Source: Macrotrachela quadricornifera (Eukaryota > Rotifera > Eurotatoria > Philodinida > Philodinidae). Taken from it: a stretch of DNA of 64,000 nt. The stretch's first letter is position 1; every line of letters begins with the position of its first letter. Where the stretch lies: the NCBI GenBank assembly GCA_022393335.1, contig JAJEKB010021088.1, positions 395,700-459,699 of the forward strand. Reading direction: 5' to 3'. Below are positions 13,001 to 23,800 of this stretch, one piece after another. The translations under genes were made by a program, and so were the position numbers. The notes below the pieces were generated by a model. It saw only the letters and a list, made by a program, of their open reading frames with translations, was not told the DNA's origin and did no database searches.

Positions 13001-13187
13001 TTGATATAAGCATCAGTAAAACATATTATAATAGAACTTTTCTTTATACTAACTGAGAATTTTCTTTATTTTTTCCTATCACATCAAATAGAGTGAAAAA
13101 AAACATTATAGAAGTTTGTCTTTTCTCACAATTCAAAGAAAATGAAAGATTCCTTTTGATGCTGATCATGTTTTCTCTTTCTTTTAG
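7090..13187 (+). other. 6.1-kb intron of the NHL gene, loaded with repeats
   Basis: Begins GTAAGC and ends CTTTCTTTTAG; phases on both sides agree. At roughly a hundred times the usual intron here, it has clearly been inflated. It holds the complete fold-back element at 8554-9096, an antisense coding-like scrap of about 55 codons at 8212-8370 (minus strand, containing KFNQYSMKIWSILQ), a decayed plus-strand reading segment near 10030-10160, an (AT)n run near 10808 and long AT-rich sequence with no recognisable gene. Confidence 0.6.
8554..9096. mobile_element. Fold-back transposon copy 1 (tandem-repeat arms, 8-bp TSD)
   Basis: Flanked by the direct repeat GAAGAGAG at 8546-8553 and 9097-9104. 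The left end is GGCGCTAGGACAGAATGTCG; the right end, read in reverse, starts GGTGACCGGACAGAATGTCG. Both arms consist of degenerate 14-16-bp units of the form GACAAATCGTCGC with spacer variants (GG, ATG, AA), inverted with respect to each other. The core (about 8760-8915) is unique sequence starting AACTTAATTAGTAGCACCG, shared with copy 2. There is no transposase, so it must be mobilised in trans. The 8-bp duplication points to a hAT- or P-like source, but the termini do not settle it. Confidence 0.9.
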
Positions 13188-14101
13188 TACCACTCCGTGG
13201 CAGTTTGATAGATATTCCTCCAAATGCCAAGTGGAACGATAATGGTAAAACAGTAGGAGGACAAAATCCAACACTCTTTAACCCTCACGGTTTATATGTG
13301 GATGAGGAACAAACAATTTATGTTGCTGATCACCACAATCACCGTATTGTGGCATGGAAATCGGGTGAAACAAATGGACAAATAGTGGCAGGTGGACATG
13401 GACCAGGAAATGATACTTATCAATTGTATGGGCCAACAGATGTGATCGTGGATAAGGAGAGAGATAGTCTTATTATTTGTGATCATGGGAATAAAAGAGT
13501 AGTTAGATGGCCTCGTCAAAATGGAACAAGTGAAGAAATAATTATTTCGAATATCACTTGTTATAGTTTGACAATTGATAACAATGGATTTCTCTATGTC
13601 ACTGATATTAACACGGATGAAGTAAGAAGATTTCGAATGGGTGAATCCGAAGGAATAGTAGTGGCAGGTGGAAATGAAAAAGGAAATCGTCTTGATCAGC
13701 TCCATTCGCCCACTCACATATTCGTTGATCGAGAACATTCAGTATTTGTGTCTGATTATAATAATAACCGTGTGATGAAATGGATAGAAGGTGCAAAAGA
13801 AGGTATTGTTGTTGCTGGTGGACAAGGAGAAGGAAATAGTTTGACACAATTGTCTTATCCTCGAGGAGTTCTAGTTGATCAATTGGGTACTGCTTATGTA
13901 GCTGATATTATCAATAATCGAATTGTACGTTGGCCTAAAGGAGCACAACAAGGAAATGTTATTGTTGGTGGAAATGGTGAAGGAGCACAAGCAAATCAAC
14001 TCAATGGTCCCATAGGATTATCATTTGATCAACAAGGTAATCTCTATGTTGTTGATTATAATAACAATCGAGTACAACGATTTAATATTGAAATACCATG
14101 A
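13188..14101 (+). CDS. NHL-repeat protein, beta-propeller exon
   Basis: The last exon follows a TTTTAG acceptor and ends with TGA at 14099-14101. It encodes about 300 residues with six NHL repeats, recognisable by phrases such as LYVDEEQTIYVADHHNHRIV, VFVSDYNNNRVMKW, AYVADIINNRIVRWP and LYVVDYNNNRVQRF. Between blades runs the usual GGNGEG(N/A)xxxQL linker. Six repeats would close a six-bladed propeller, a protein- or carbohydrate-binding scaffold. With the leader, Cys-rich and Thr-rich exons upstream, the product is probably extracellular. The ligand is unknown. Bdelloids carry large families of these genes. Codon use and lack of stops suggest the exon is under selection. Confidence 0.88.
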
Positions 14102-14373
14102 AATTAATGGGATGAACTGATAAATTTTATTTATTTTCACCTATTGATTATTACATTTTGATTGCTGTGTAATTTTAATTGGAAATAAATAAATGAATTG
14201 ATGTATATTTATATTCATGTGTGCGCACGCGACCAGAGAGACCCTGGTTATTGGAGGCACAAAAGCCAACAGCAGTAAGACAATGTACATACATACGTAA
14301 GTACATAAAGTCTTTCCTTTATCTTTGTCCAACAAGAGCAGTATCTCTCTGAGTTGAATTAATGTAGAAAATA
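14102..14373. other. 3' flank of the NHL gene
   Basis: Contains AATAAATAAATGA near 14185, a plausible polyadenylation signal about 80 bases past the stop. Nothing else recognised. Confidence 0.4.
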
Positions 14374-14375
14374 TA

Positions 14376-14941
14376 TGTTCTTGTCCGGAAAGTCTGTGCA
14401 ACTCATCTCACACTGAATGCATCGAACATTTCGTTTATACCATCGTGTAGAGTGCAATTTTAGAAAGAACAGCTAAAACTCTCTATACTGAATTTTTCAA
14501 AGTGATCGAGCGAGATTTCGTTGAGCTATGCAGAGACTCCGAAGAGAAATGCGCATTTTAAGTATGAGATTTTGCATAAATTTTCATGATTTTTCGCGTG
14601 CTTCCTAATCAGACAGCACTTTCTGACATCTTCCTCCATTCAAAATTCAAATCCAGATAGTGCATTTTGTAGCCCTTGACGAGCTCTACAAAACTGTGTA
14701 TTTAGACTTGTAAAACAGATGATACATTAGCGGTTGGGTTCAAAGTATGAACGGTGCATCGCATCTAAAACATGAGGCAGACATACCTGTGAAAAATAAT
14801 GTTTTTGTATAAAAGAATAGATGGAGTCGGACCAAAAAGGGATGAATCTTGCTCAGATTACACGCTCTACACGATGGGGTAAACGAATTGTTCAGTGCAT
14901 TCAGTGTGATATAAGTTGCACGGACTTTCCAGACAAGAGGA
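14376..14941. mobile_element. Mariner-like MITE with ~90-bp inverted repeats and TA duplication
   Basis: TA at 14374-14375 and 14942-14943 bounds a 566-bp element. The left end is TGTTCTTGTCCGGAAAGTC; the right end reversed is TCCTCTTGTCTGGAAAGTC. The arms (about 14376-14466 and 14850-14941) stay similar over CACACTGAATGC and CCATCGTGTAGAG. There is no coding capacity. TA target and long inverted repeats indicate a Tc1/mariner-superfamily non-autonomous element. Confidence 0.8.
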
Positions 14942-15026
14942 TACATTAATTCAACGTTAAAAGAAAAGTAGTTAGAAGAAATGGACAGTACTCACCCTTA
15001 CACTCTTGGGGGAAAATTTGTGGCAG

Positions 15027-15256
15027 AAATAAATATACTACTCTTTCTGTTTCAATGTAACAGTAGTATATTTATTTTCGAAAAAAAGATACGTAAATGC
15101 TTAAATTTTGGGTGTTTTCCGTTCAATTGAATAATTTTCTTTCATATTCAATTTGTTTTTGATTATCAATTGAATGACTGTTACATTTGGAACAGAAAGA
15201 GTCATTTAATTAATAATCAATAACAAGTTGAATATGAAAGAAGTTTACTCAATTGA
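15027..15256. repeat. Nested palindrome pair
   Basis: Hairpin 1 has perfect 15-bp arms (15027-15041 and 15063-15077) around a 21-base loop. Hairpin 2 has about 56-bp arms (15123-15178 and 15201-15256, mostly matching) around a 22-base loop. The loop of hairpin 1 (CTCTTTCTGTTTCAATGTAA) is nearly the reverse complement of the loop of hairpin 2. The whole block therefore looks like an inverted duplication, probably two halves of one mobile element. Confidence 0.75.
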
Positions 15257-15620
15257 ATGAAAAACGAAAAAAATTTTTAAGGACCCTATCTGATTCTAAC
15301 CAACCTCTTGTTAAGAGACTTATTTAACTTATTGAAATAAATGATAAATTTCAGTCTCTTATATATGATATTATTTATTGACAAAGCGGCTGACTTTGTC
15401 GGTCATATTCGTCATTAATTTTCATTCATATATCATAAATGAATGAAAAAAAAAATGAAAATAGCCCATATGTTTATCATATGCTTAATTGCTTTCATAT
15501 TGACGTCCGTATTATATGATATATACACATAAGCATAATATGCATTTTTATCAATTAAGTGATTTATAAATATTCAATGAATCGATCATTTTTCATTACA
15601 ATTAAATCAACATATAGAGT
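15257..15620. other. intergenic, AT-rich
   Basis: Only short AT palindromes (for example around TTTATCATATG near 15473); no gene. Confidence 0.4.
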
Positions 15621-15623
15621 AGA

Positions 15624-16136
15624 TAGGGGCTATTATAAACAACTTTTTTTTAATTTGACTTTGAAGTTTAATAACTTTTTTATTTTTTAACATTTTTAAA
15701 AACGGAAAACACAGAAATGTACCTTGAAGTGTTCTCTACACGCCTGTCTAAAAATCTTTGAAAAATACCTTTAGGAACTGGTTAAGCACCTATTTTGCCA
15801 AAAGCACTATCCATTTGTTCATGATAGCCCCAGTCGGGGCTATTCTGAACATATGCTTTAATAAATGGGGCTATTATGAACATTCAATCAAAATAGCTGG
15901 AAAAATTGACCATCATTCTAAATCACTTTTCTTACTAATTAATTAAGATTAATTAGTAATTTTTGTATCAGCAGATAGATCATCTCTCACACTACAACCG
16001 GTAACGTTTACTCATCTATAACTTTTGTTTTGACATACTAATAGTTAAATTACTATTATTTAAAGCAACTGTTATTGTTCATAATAGCCCCATGTTGGGC
16101 TATTATGAACATATGCTGCATGTAATGGGGCTATCC
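15624..16136. repeat. Cluster of GGGGCTATTATGAACA repeats in both orientations
   Basis: At least seven copies of a 16-base motif occur here. Forward copies start near 15627, 15835, 15867, 16095 and 16119. Reverse copies (TGTTCATAATAGCCCC) start near 15818 and 16078, and two of them sit head-to-head as short palindromes. The pattern resembles terminal plus subterminal repeats of a pogo/Tigger-type DNA transposon, and the block lies just beyond the 3' end of the pogo-like transposase at 16609. No matching block is visible on the other side of that gene. Confidence 0.6.
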
Positions 16137-16608
16137 TGAACGCTACTATAAAATGATAGTAATATTTGAGTTTTTACTAATAATCACTTTTTAACGAAAC
16201 AAAACATCGGATTGAAAAAAATCCGCTACAAAAGTTGTAGCTAGTCTAACGTTGAACAATCCCAAACGAAACTCCACATTACAAGGATAAGTAATAACAA
16301 AAATAATAAGTAACCATGAGATTGTGTTCATTGATCAATACATTTCCCTTAACATAAATTGAAATTTCTCGGTCATTCATATAGAAGAAGAAAATACTTT
16401 TATTTCACGAATATTTGTGAGTTGTTACATACATTATACATGATTTATGCTAGAGTAACTAGTCAAACAGAAAAAAAACAAGACGTTCAGAAAACAACTA
16501 ATGCAATATGAGCTGAATATAAAAAGAAAATAAATAGAACAATGTTAAATGCTTTGATAAATGCATTTGAAAGATAGATTATGAAGAATTTAAGAAATAA
16601 TAAAGTTA

Positions 16609-19600
16609 TTATATCCATCTAATGCAATAGCTATGGAATCGGCAATTATTACAATAATAGACACTATAGTTTTCATTTGTCCAACATGACCAGCATATAG
16701 GTACACCACATTGAGTACAATTACCCCCTATATAAAAGAAATTTATTTGTTGGGAACAACGTCCACAACTCGATGAAGTTGATGTTGACATATTTTGTTG
16801 TTGTGATTGTGGATGGTGATGGTGTTGTATTTGTTGATATGGCTGTTGATTTTGAGATTGTTGGTGTTGATATTGGTGTTGTATATATGGATTAGATTGA
16901 TCAGCAATTACTTGGTATACTGAATTTGATAAGTCGACTGAAGATGATGATAAATGAGAAACGTTAAAATCATGACGTGGTGCTTTTGATAAAATGTCAC
17001 TCGTAGAATCAAGCATTTGTAAATTATTAGTGATGGATGTTGTTTTTGATGAACGTTTCTTTTTCTTTGATTTGGATTCTATAACTTCATTATCATCATC
17101 ATCATTCGTATACTTTTTCTTCGCTGGCTTCTTCTGTGTCTTTACAACATTTTCACCAACAACATCCAAATCCGTCACACTGACACCGTATGGTCTTTTT
17201 ATAAGACGTTTTGACTTTTTTATTGTTGATGCCTGTTTCGGTGATAAAAATTTAGCTACAATTGCTTCTACTGCTGATAAACGATTAGTAGAATCTAAAA
17301 CTATATGAGGGTATAGAAGATTTCAAGATAATACTTCTGTGAATCAACTAAATGACTACCTGAATTCGAAGATACATTTGTTGACAAAGTTGAATTTAGA
17401 GAAATATTTGAAAATGGTGCACGTACTGTTGTATTTAGATTTTTTGTTGTCGTAGTAGATGCTGATCCATCATTTGATGTTGTTGATTGTTCAAGAGTAG
17501 ATGTCATATCCAAAACTTCATTCAACAATTCATATGCATTATCTGTAGGATCATTTGATATATTAACATCAATGTGTGTACCATTTGATTCATCATGTAA
17601 AATAGTTGTTGTTGATGAATCTAACAGAGCAAATATAGAACAGGTATTAAAGGTAATTAATTTGAAATTTACTAGTTAATAAATTTGGAGAAGAATTAGA
17701 CCTTTGTAATATTTTTCTTGGTGCCATTACCGTAGTATTGAAATTAAAAGGTACATGTAATGTACCAGATGATGTTTGAGAAAGTTGTTCAGATGATGAC
17801 GATGTTGTTGTTGTTGAAGAAGTATATTTGATAATTCGATCATGTTTCACTGCTCTACTATCAAGTGGACAAATGCCGGCTTTAGCAAAAGCTGTGGAAC
17901 AATGTGCAGGAATTAAAGCATAATCATACAACTTTGAAAATAGATGGACAAATTCTAGTTTATCCATTGTTTTTGTTGTTATTTTATTTCTTTCCCACAA
18001 TAGCTGCTTCCACTGTTGCTTCACATATTTCAAGGTATAAACATCTAATGGTTGTAGTATATGGGTACAATGACTCGGTAAACATAGCAGATGTATATCA
18101 TTCTCAATGGCTAAGCGAATACTCTTTATACTTAAATGTGAATAATGACCATCAAATATCAGCAATAATGGTCGTTTCAAATGGTTGACATTTGGAATGA
18201 ATAATTTTTCCAAATAATCATAAAAACAATGTTCATCTGACCAACCAGATTTTCTACCATTGCATACAGCACCTTCTATTACATTTTTAGGACACCATTC
18301 TGTATACAATCGAAGAGACTTATAAATGATATATGGAGGTAAGCACACTCCACTAGCTGAAATTGTTAATATAACAGGGCGCTAGGACAGAATGTCGCAA
18401 GACAAATCGTCGCGGACAAATCGTTGCGGACAAATCGTCGCATGGACAAATCGTCGCAAGACAATTCGTTGCAGGACAAAACGTCGCGGACATATCGTTG
18501 CGGCCAAATCGTCGCAGACATTTCGTCGTGGACAAAACGTCGCATGGACAAAACTTAATTAGTAGCACCGTCGGCTTTAGTTCTTTCAAGTTACTTTATA
18601 GCAGGAAACAAATGTTTTTTTGTTCATTTATACTTTATTTCAGAAAAACATTTTCTGAGAAATAACAATGTAGCGTTATGAAATATTGCATTTTATTATT
18701 GCAGCGATTTGTCTATGCGACGATTTGTCCTTGCGACGATTTGTCCGTGCGACGATTTGTCCGTGCAACGATTTGTCCGTGCAACGATTTGTCCATGCGA
18801 CGATTTGTCCGCACGACGATTTTTTTGCGATGATTTGTCCGCGACGATCTGTCCGCAACGATATGTCCGCGACGATTTGTCTTGTAACGAATTGTCTTGC
18901 GATGATTTGTCCATGCGACGATTTGTCCGCAACGATTTGTCTTGCGACATTCTGTCCGGTCACCTATAACAGTAGTTAAACCTTTACCAGCATCTCCTTG
19001 TATTCTAAGAAAAAGAAACAACAGAAATTATAATCAAAAATATATAGTTTAAAAATTTCAACATATATGGCATACTAACTGACTGGCGTATTTAGTATCA
19101 CGTTTTACAATTACTACTCGACGGCCAGGTTCTTGAATAAAACCACACTCATCAGTATTAAAAATATTTTGAGGTTTATTAACCAAATCCAATTTTAGCA
19201 AAACCTTGTTCAATACTCCAAACCAACCATTAATAATTTCTTCTGTTGCACCTTCGGCACTAGCTTTTTCTAACAAACTACTGTTCATAAGTTTCAAATC
19301 ATTATGCCATCTTTTTAGGAACCCATAGTACCAATCCTTTGTTGGCCTACCACTAACAAATCGACCTCTCAAGTCCATAAGATCAGCATATTCTTCAGCA
19401 TATCTAAGAACATCACAGCAACTCGATAATTGCCCCTATTCTCGTAAAGTTGTTATCAACTTTACTAAATATTGTTCATCATCTACTGTAAAAGCTGATG
19501 GATGCCCATCATTTGATTTAATAGGCTTTAAAACATTTGATGATAAAGTACCAAGTGGAATATTGAACTTAGTGCTAGCTTCCCTATAACTCCATTTTTC

Positions 19601-19683
19601 TTTTTCAATTAGTTCAACAGCTTTTGCAAGTTCTTCTTTGCTGTATGCTGGGCCAGATGTTTTCTTTTTATAATTTCGAACCA
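16609..19683 (-). pseudogene. pogo/Tigger-like (DDE_1) transposase, disrupted
   Basis: Multi-exon gene read from ATG at 19683. The first part is an HTH_psq-like DNA-binding segment (YSKEELAKAVELIEKEKWSY). A CENP-B/HTH-type region follows (GRPTKDWYYGFLKRWHNDLK), then the DDE_1 core: FNTDECGF, GDAGKG, LIFDGHYSHLS and CLPSHCTHILQPLD. The C-terminal exon (17178-16609) is Lys-, Gln- and Cys-rich and ends in a possible zinc-binding tail. Introns: 19005-19079, and about 17300-17357 and 17650-17690. Two lesions make it dead: an in-frame TAG at 19436-19438 inside continuous homology, and the fold-back insertion at 18378-18964, which splits the codons just before the SASG block. Such a gene normally moves TA-flanked elements. 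Confidence 0.85.
18378..18964. mobile_element. Fold-back transposon copy 2, inserted in the pogo transposase
   Basis: Flanked by the direct repeat TATAACAG at 18370-18377 and 18965-18972, one copy on each side of the split exon. Removing the insert and one repeat restores an uninterrupted DDE_1 frame at this point, so the insertion is recent relative to the gene's decay or occurred in an already idle copy. The ends are identical to copy 1 (GGCGCTAGGACAG and GGTCACC), and the core (about 18551-18703) differs from copy 1 at only a few positions. The number and order of arm units differ between copies, showing rapid repeat turnover. Confidence 0.9.
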
Positions 19684-19909
19684 TTAAGAATATTTTTTGC
19701 AAGTTAAAACAATTAATAATATTTATTCCAAATAAGAACGACAAAATGTATTATAAGTTAGAATAAGCAAGAATATTTATTACACGTTAGAATAAATACG
19801 AATATTTATTACAAATAAGAACAAGTAACGCTCGTCCAGGGACTCGCTCAGCTCTTTCTCGTAGAGATGGTATTTTTGAACTATCAATAGACTATTTATT
19901 AGTATAATT
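19684..19909. repeat. Short tandem repeat and ACAAGTAACGCTC motif
   Basis: At 19755-19820 a unit of about 29 bases (GTTAGAATAA plus GAATATTTATTACA) is repeated twice. Directly after it is ACAAGTAACGCTCGTCCAGG, which shares its first half with the termini of the inverted-repeat element at 29194-29380. Confidence 0.5.
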
Positions 19910-20620
19910 TCAAAAAACAAAATAAGCACAATCTCGATGTGTCTTTCTGTCAAGTTCATCTAAATGTTTCAGCTCGGCGTCTTGAGCGGAAGTAGGTCGA
20001 ACTTGTAGAACCTTCATGTCGAAATGTCGAAGAATGACTATGTCTTCCACTTTCTTCACTCTACTGAGTAGTACATAAATTGATGCGACTTGCAAGGTTC
20101 CAAGTGGAACTTGAAAATCGACCACAATTTTGTTCATTGTTAGTCCTTGCGCCTTATAAGTAGTTATTGCGAAGGCAGGTACAATTGGCAGTTGTGTTCT
20201 TGTAACTTGAATCACTTGTGGAATTTTTCTTCCACCTTGCACTTGTTCGAACAGATGTCCGAAGAGCTGCTTAATTGGAACAGTAAATCGCTTTTTAATT
20301 AATGGAATAGGAATTAGTTTAGGGCGAAGACCATCGAGGTTTGTTTCTACTTGTGATGTATTAATTTCCACGAGCGCATATAATGGCTTTCGTATGTATA
20401 TCGTATTTGAGGAAAATACATCGCTCTTTACCTTGAAACCACCTAGCTCCTCCTGATCATCGTATATGAGCTCTCGAAAAATACCCTGAGTGCCGTTTGA
20501 GAGTCCTAGTTCACAGGCGATGTTATCGGTGAGAAGTACAGGCATGTTTAGTACGAAGGGTAAGAGACCAGGAAGAAGCTCGGTCTTGTTATCCGATAGA
20601 TGGTAATAATGTAACTAGTA
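19910..20620 (-). pseudogene. PIF1-like helicase, C-terminal fragment
   Basis: Read from about 20620 down to the stop at 19910. It opens with HYYHLSDNKTELLPG and LPVLLTDNIACELGLSNGTQG and ends with the helicase motif block ITTYKAQGLTMNKIVVDF plus YVLLSRVKK. These are the C-terminal motifs V-VI region of PIF1 superfamily-1B helicases. Walker A and B are missing because the frame breaks upstream, so this piece cannot be an active helicase. Fragments like this derive from Helitron-type rolling-circle transposons or from stand-alone PIF1 genes; no replication-initiator (Rep) domain is present to decide. The sequence between 20620 and 20659 has no frame continuing it. Confidence 0.75.
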
Positions 20621-20659
20621 TTTTTAAAATTTGAGATAACAGTGATCATATTTCGATAA

Positions 20660-20872
20660 TCAATCATCACTACCTGCTTCATAGATATCAGTAATATCAC
20701 CATCCGATAGCTCTAATGTAATATGATTGACAATACCATCGAGGTTTTCCTCATTTTGGGTATATGCAATTTCACCATCACTTTCAGTTAAAACAGTACT
20801 TGCAGCAACTATTGCTGTTGTTTTTGCTCGTTTTAAACGTCTTTTTTTAGTTTGTGAAGTAAAATTTCTCAA
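20660..20872 (-). CDS. Unrecognised short acidic-tailed frame
   Basis: A 70-codon frame starts with a Lys/Arg-rich block (TKKRRLKRAK) and ends with an acidic tail (DGDITDIYEAGSDD). The composition is real-protein-like, and it lies directly upstream of the helicase fragment on the same strand. It could be one exon of the same dead element or the tail of another transposase. No family recognised. Confidence 0.3.
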   Translation of the reverse strand: MRNFTSQTKKRRLKRAKTTAIVAASTVLTESDGEIAYTQNEENLDGIVNHITLELSDGDITDIYEAGSDD

Positions 20873-23800
20873 AACATCAATTCTTAAATAAAGGTTTTCA
20901 GAGAAACCTCTCTAAAACTCTTAAAAACTACCGTAAAATAAATAAACTATAGTGGATTCGGTAGCAGACGTGATTCTCTATCATATACGCTATTTAAAAA
21001 GATCAATAAATTTGACCAAAATCAACTTTTATTGGGTGTGAGCTGAACCTTAAAGTGAAAAAAATTAGAGTCGAATTGGAATTTAATAAACTAATAAATA
21101 ATTAATAGTTAGTTTTACTAGTTTTTTTAAAACGTTTGCTCCAAGATAAGCGAAAATTGATAACTCAAGACGGACTATTTTTTACCAGGTAATTAATAAT
21201 AAACAATATATGAACTCTCTTTAGGATAATTCCACTAAAGATAGTGAGCTATGGAGAATTCAAATTTGAGATCGGTGTTTTATTATTAGAAGATATTAAA
21301 TAATGATAAATGAATAAATCATAGTTTTTTATGAAACTTGATAGATCATTATCAATCACTGAAAATGCGAATTTAAAGTCAGAAAGGCTTTTCTAATTTG
21401 ACTCTTCATCGTTTTTTGATGAATTCATTATTTTAAGTTTAATCGAAAAATATTTGAGGATCGTGAACCTATGTTCAAAATTGATTCTAAGATAAAGATT
21501 TTTCTTTGTTGACTACTATACGTGAGATCTTTTGGGTAAGATTTATATAAACATATGTTAAAAGACAAACTGATCACTTGAAGTCTTGTTGTTTAGTCTT
21601 CATAGACATTAGCCATAAAACGACATTCCAAACCAACGAAGATTCTTCTTTGAGCACAATGTAATCTACTCTATTTGTAGTAATTCTTAAATAGTTCCCT
21701 TTTTTTCTAAATTTCTTCATAGTGAGCATATTAATAAATGCCCTGTAACTTTTCAAAAGAAATTGGAACGAGATACATCTATTGGTTTCAGAGCTGAGCT
21801 CATATTGAACGACTAGACGTTGATTTGACAAGCGTGTTAATACTGGTATGACTGATAGTTTCAGTTTTTTGAATAATTGCCAAATGATAGGATCGTTGAG
21901 CAAACATATTCTTTTTTGAACATTTCAGATGACACAAGCTCTTCATTAGAGAACTGGTGAACGCTAACACGGCGTTATTTGTTTATAGTAAAGTAAATAG
22001 GAATAAATATGCAGTTATATCGTCCGAAAAATGGTCAGGAGTTCTCAATAATTCTAACTGAAAAAAGAAACTTTTACTTTTGAAATAATGATGATTTGAA
22101 GTGAGGTCATCTGTATTCCAGGTTGGTTATAGTACGAAACTTGATCATCAAATGCCAACATCTGAGTAACATTTAATTCAAGTTTATTAAAGAACCATTG
22201 AAAGGTGATCAGTACTTTTCATAACATCTATCTTATCTAATTATCCTAGCATATTAGAATTCGTTCGCCTAGACTGCTTTCAAATTGAAAGAATTTACGA
22301 ATATCCTGTATCATGGCTCGCTGAAACTTTAAATTCAGTCAGTCCCTTTCAAAAAGACGAGTTGTTTGACTGTGATTGATCATTTAATCCATCAAATAAA
22401 AAAGTCAATTATGTTTAATTTAAATTTAATGATCAATAAGTATTATGAAGACTCCTTTTTTTAATATAAATAAATTCGATTGTTGCATATATACTCAATC
22501 TCTCAATCGGTTGCAGGATTTTTTTTGAAATAATGTATTTCCTTTTTTCTTGCTGAATACTCATAGCATCTTGGTTATTGACTATTTCGGTAAGAAAATC
22601 ACCGTTAGCATTGAATTCTTGTGAGCATATCATTATTCTAACTAATTTGTCCTTTATGTCTTTGTTTACTCTTTGCTGATATTTTCTATCATTGAGACAT
22701 ATTAGTCATCAAAATCAGATACATTCGATTATATAGACATCACTTTGATAGAATCGAAAAAGTACAGTGAATTTAAGTGAATGTTCAATTTTAAGAGTTT
22801 TTATTGTAGACAATACGGGGAAATGGGTTGATAGTTTATAATATAAATATGTCTAGATCTAGAAGTTGTACTGTATGTGCATTTCTATTGATTAGATTTC
22901 GTAAGCATCAATAGTAAAACACAATTCTAAATACACAATAATCATTCATGAACAGCTATAAATAAATAAAGCTATTGTTGTTGTTGTAAATGAACTATTG
23001 AGTAATTTATATGTATGGCACATTGAAGCTACATTGACAAATGAATAGGTGCTTATACAGTAGATTTATTGAAAGTATGTCAAACTAGAGTAGAAGTTTG
23101 TAGCAAAAACTATTATTGATTGAATTTTTACAGAAAATATAAGTCTACACAATATTCGTGTTGTAATTAACTCGATCTGACAACAGACATACTGTAATAC
23201 TTTTCTAACCAAAGAAAAAGTCAGCGATTTTTAGTTTAATATACAGGTCTTTATTGAAACCGTTATTCTGAGAGATCGTTGAAGATTACTATTTACAGTA
23301 AAAGAATATTGTATGAAACAGCATATTTGAGAATAATGCACAAAATTATTGATTTGAAAAATGTATGTTAAAGATCTAGGATCTCCTCCATTTATCATGC
23401 TTTATACAAATATGATTTTCATTTTAAAATTTTAAATCATTAATATTTTTATTGATGCTTTCTCAAAATCCTGCTGACTTTTATTCTAACTTTATTGCAT
23501 GTTTAAATAATATCAAATTAATAAGTCAAAGACTCACATTTTTCTTCATAAAGGCTAGTTCTTTTCCTAATTTTATACATTCTCTCAAATCAATTTGCTA
23601 AAATAAGTGAAGATTTACTTTCAACATTGGTATTGCATTCTAGTCAAAACATAAATTACAATGTCTGCAGTGCATCATAATATTTCAAAAGTAAGATACA
23701 TATGAGTACAGAAATAATCAATCGGTAATGTTGCTTTAGATGAGTCAAGTTGATCGATAAGAACATCCTTCAATACACTCAAGGTAGATATATTTTTGTC

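Noticed and set aside
13292..13847. Two minus-strand frames of 79 and 148 codons
   Set aside because: Antisense shadows of the NHL exon.
18353..19021. Same type of overlapping repeat frames, and a CRISPR-like appearance of regularly spaced repeats
   Set aside because: Arms of fold-back copy 2. Units of 14-16 bp directly abut with no unique spacers, and the genome is eukaryotic.
21574..21903. 109-codon minus-strand frame
   Set aside because: No motif, AT-driven composition, no neighbouring exon; not supported as a gene.
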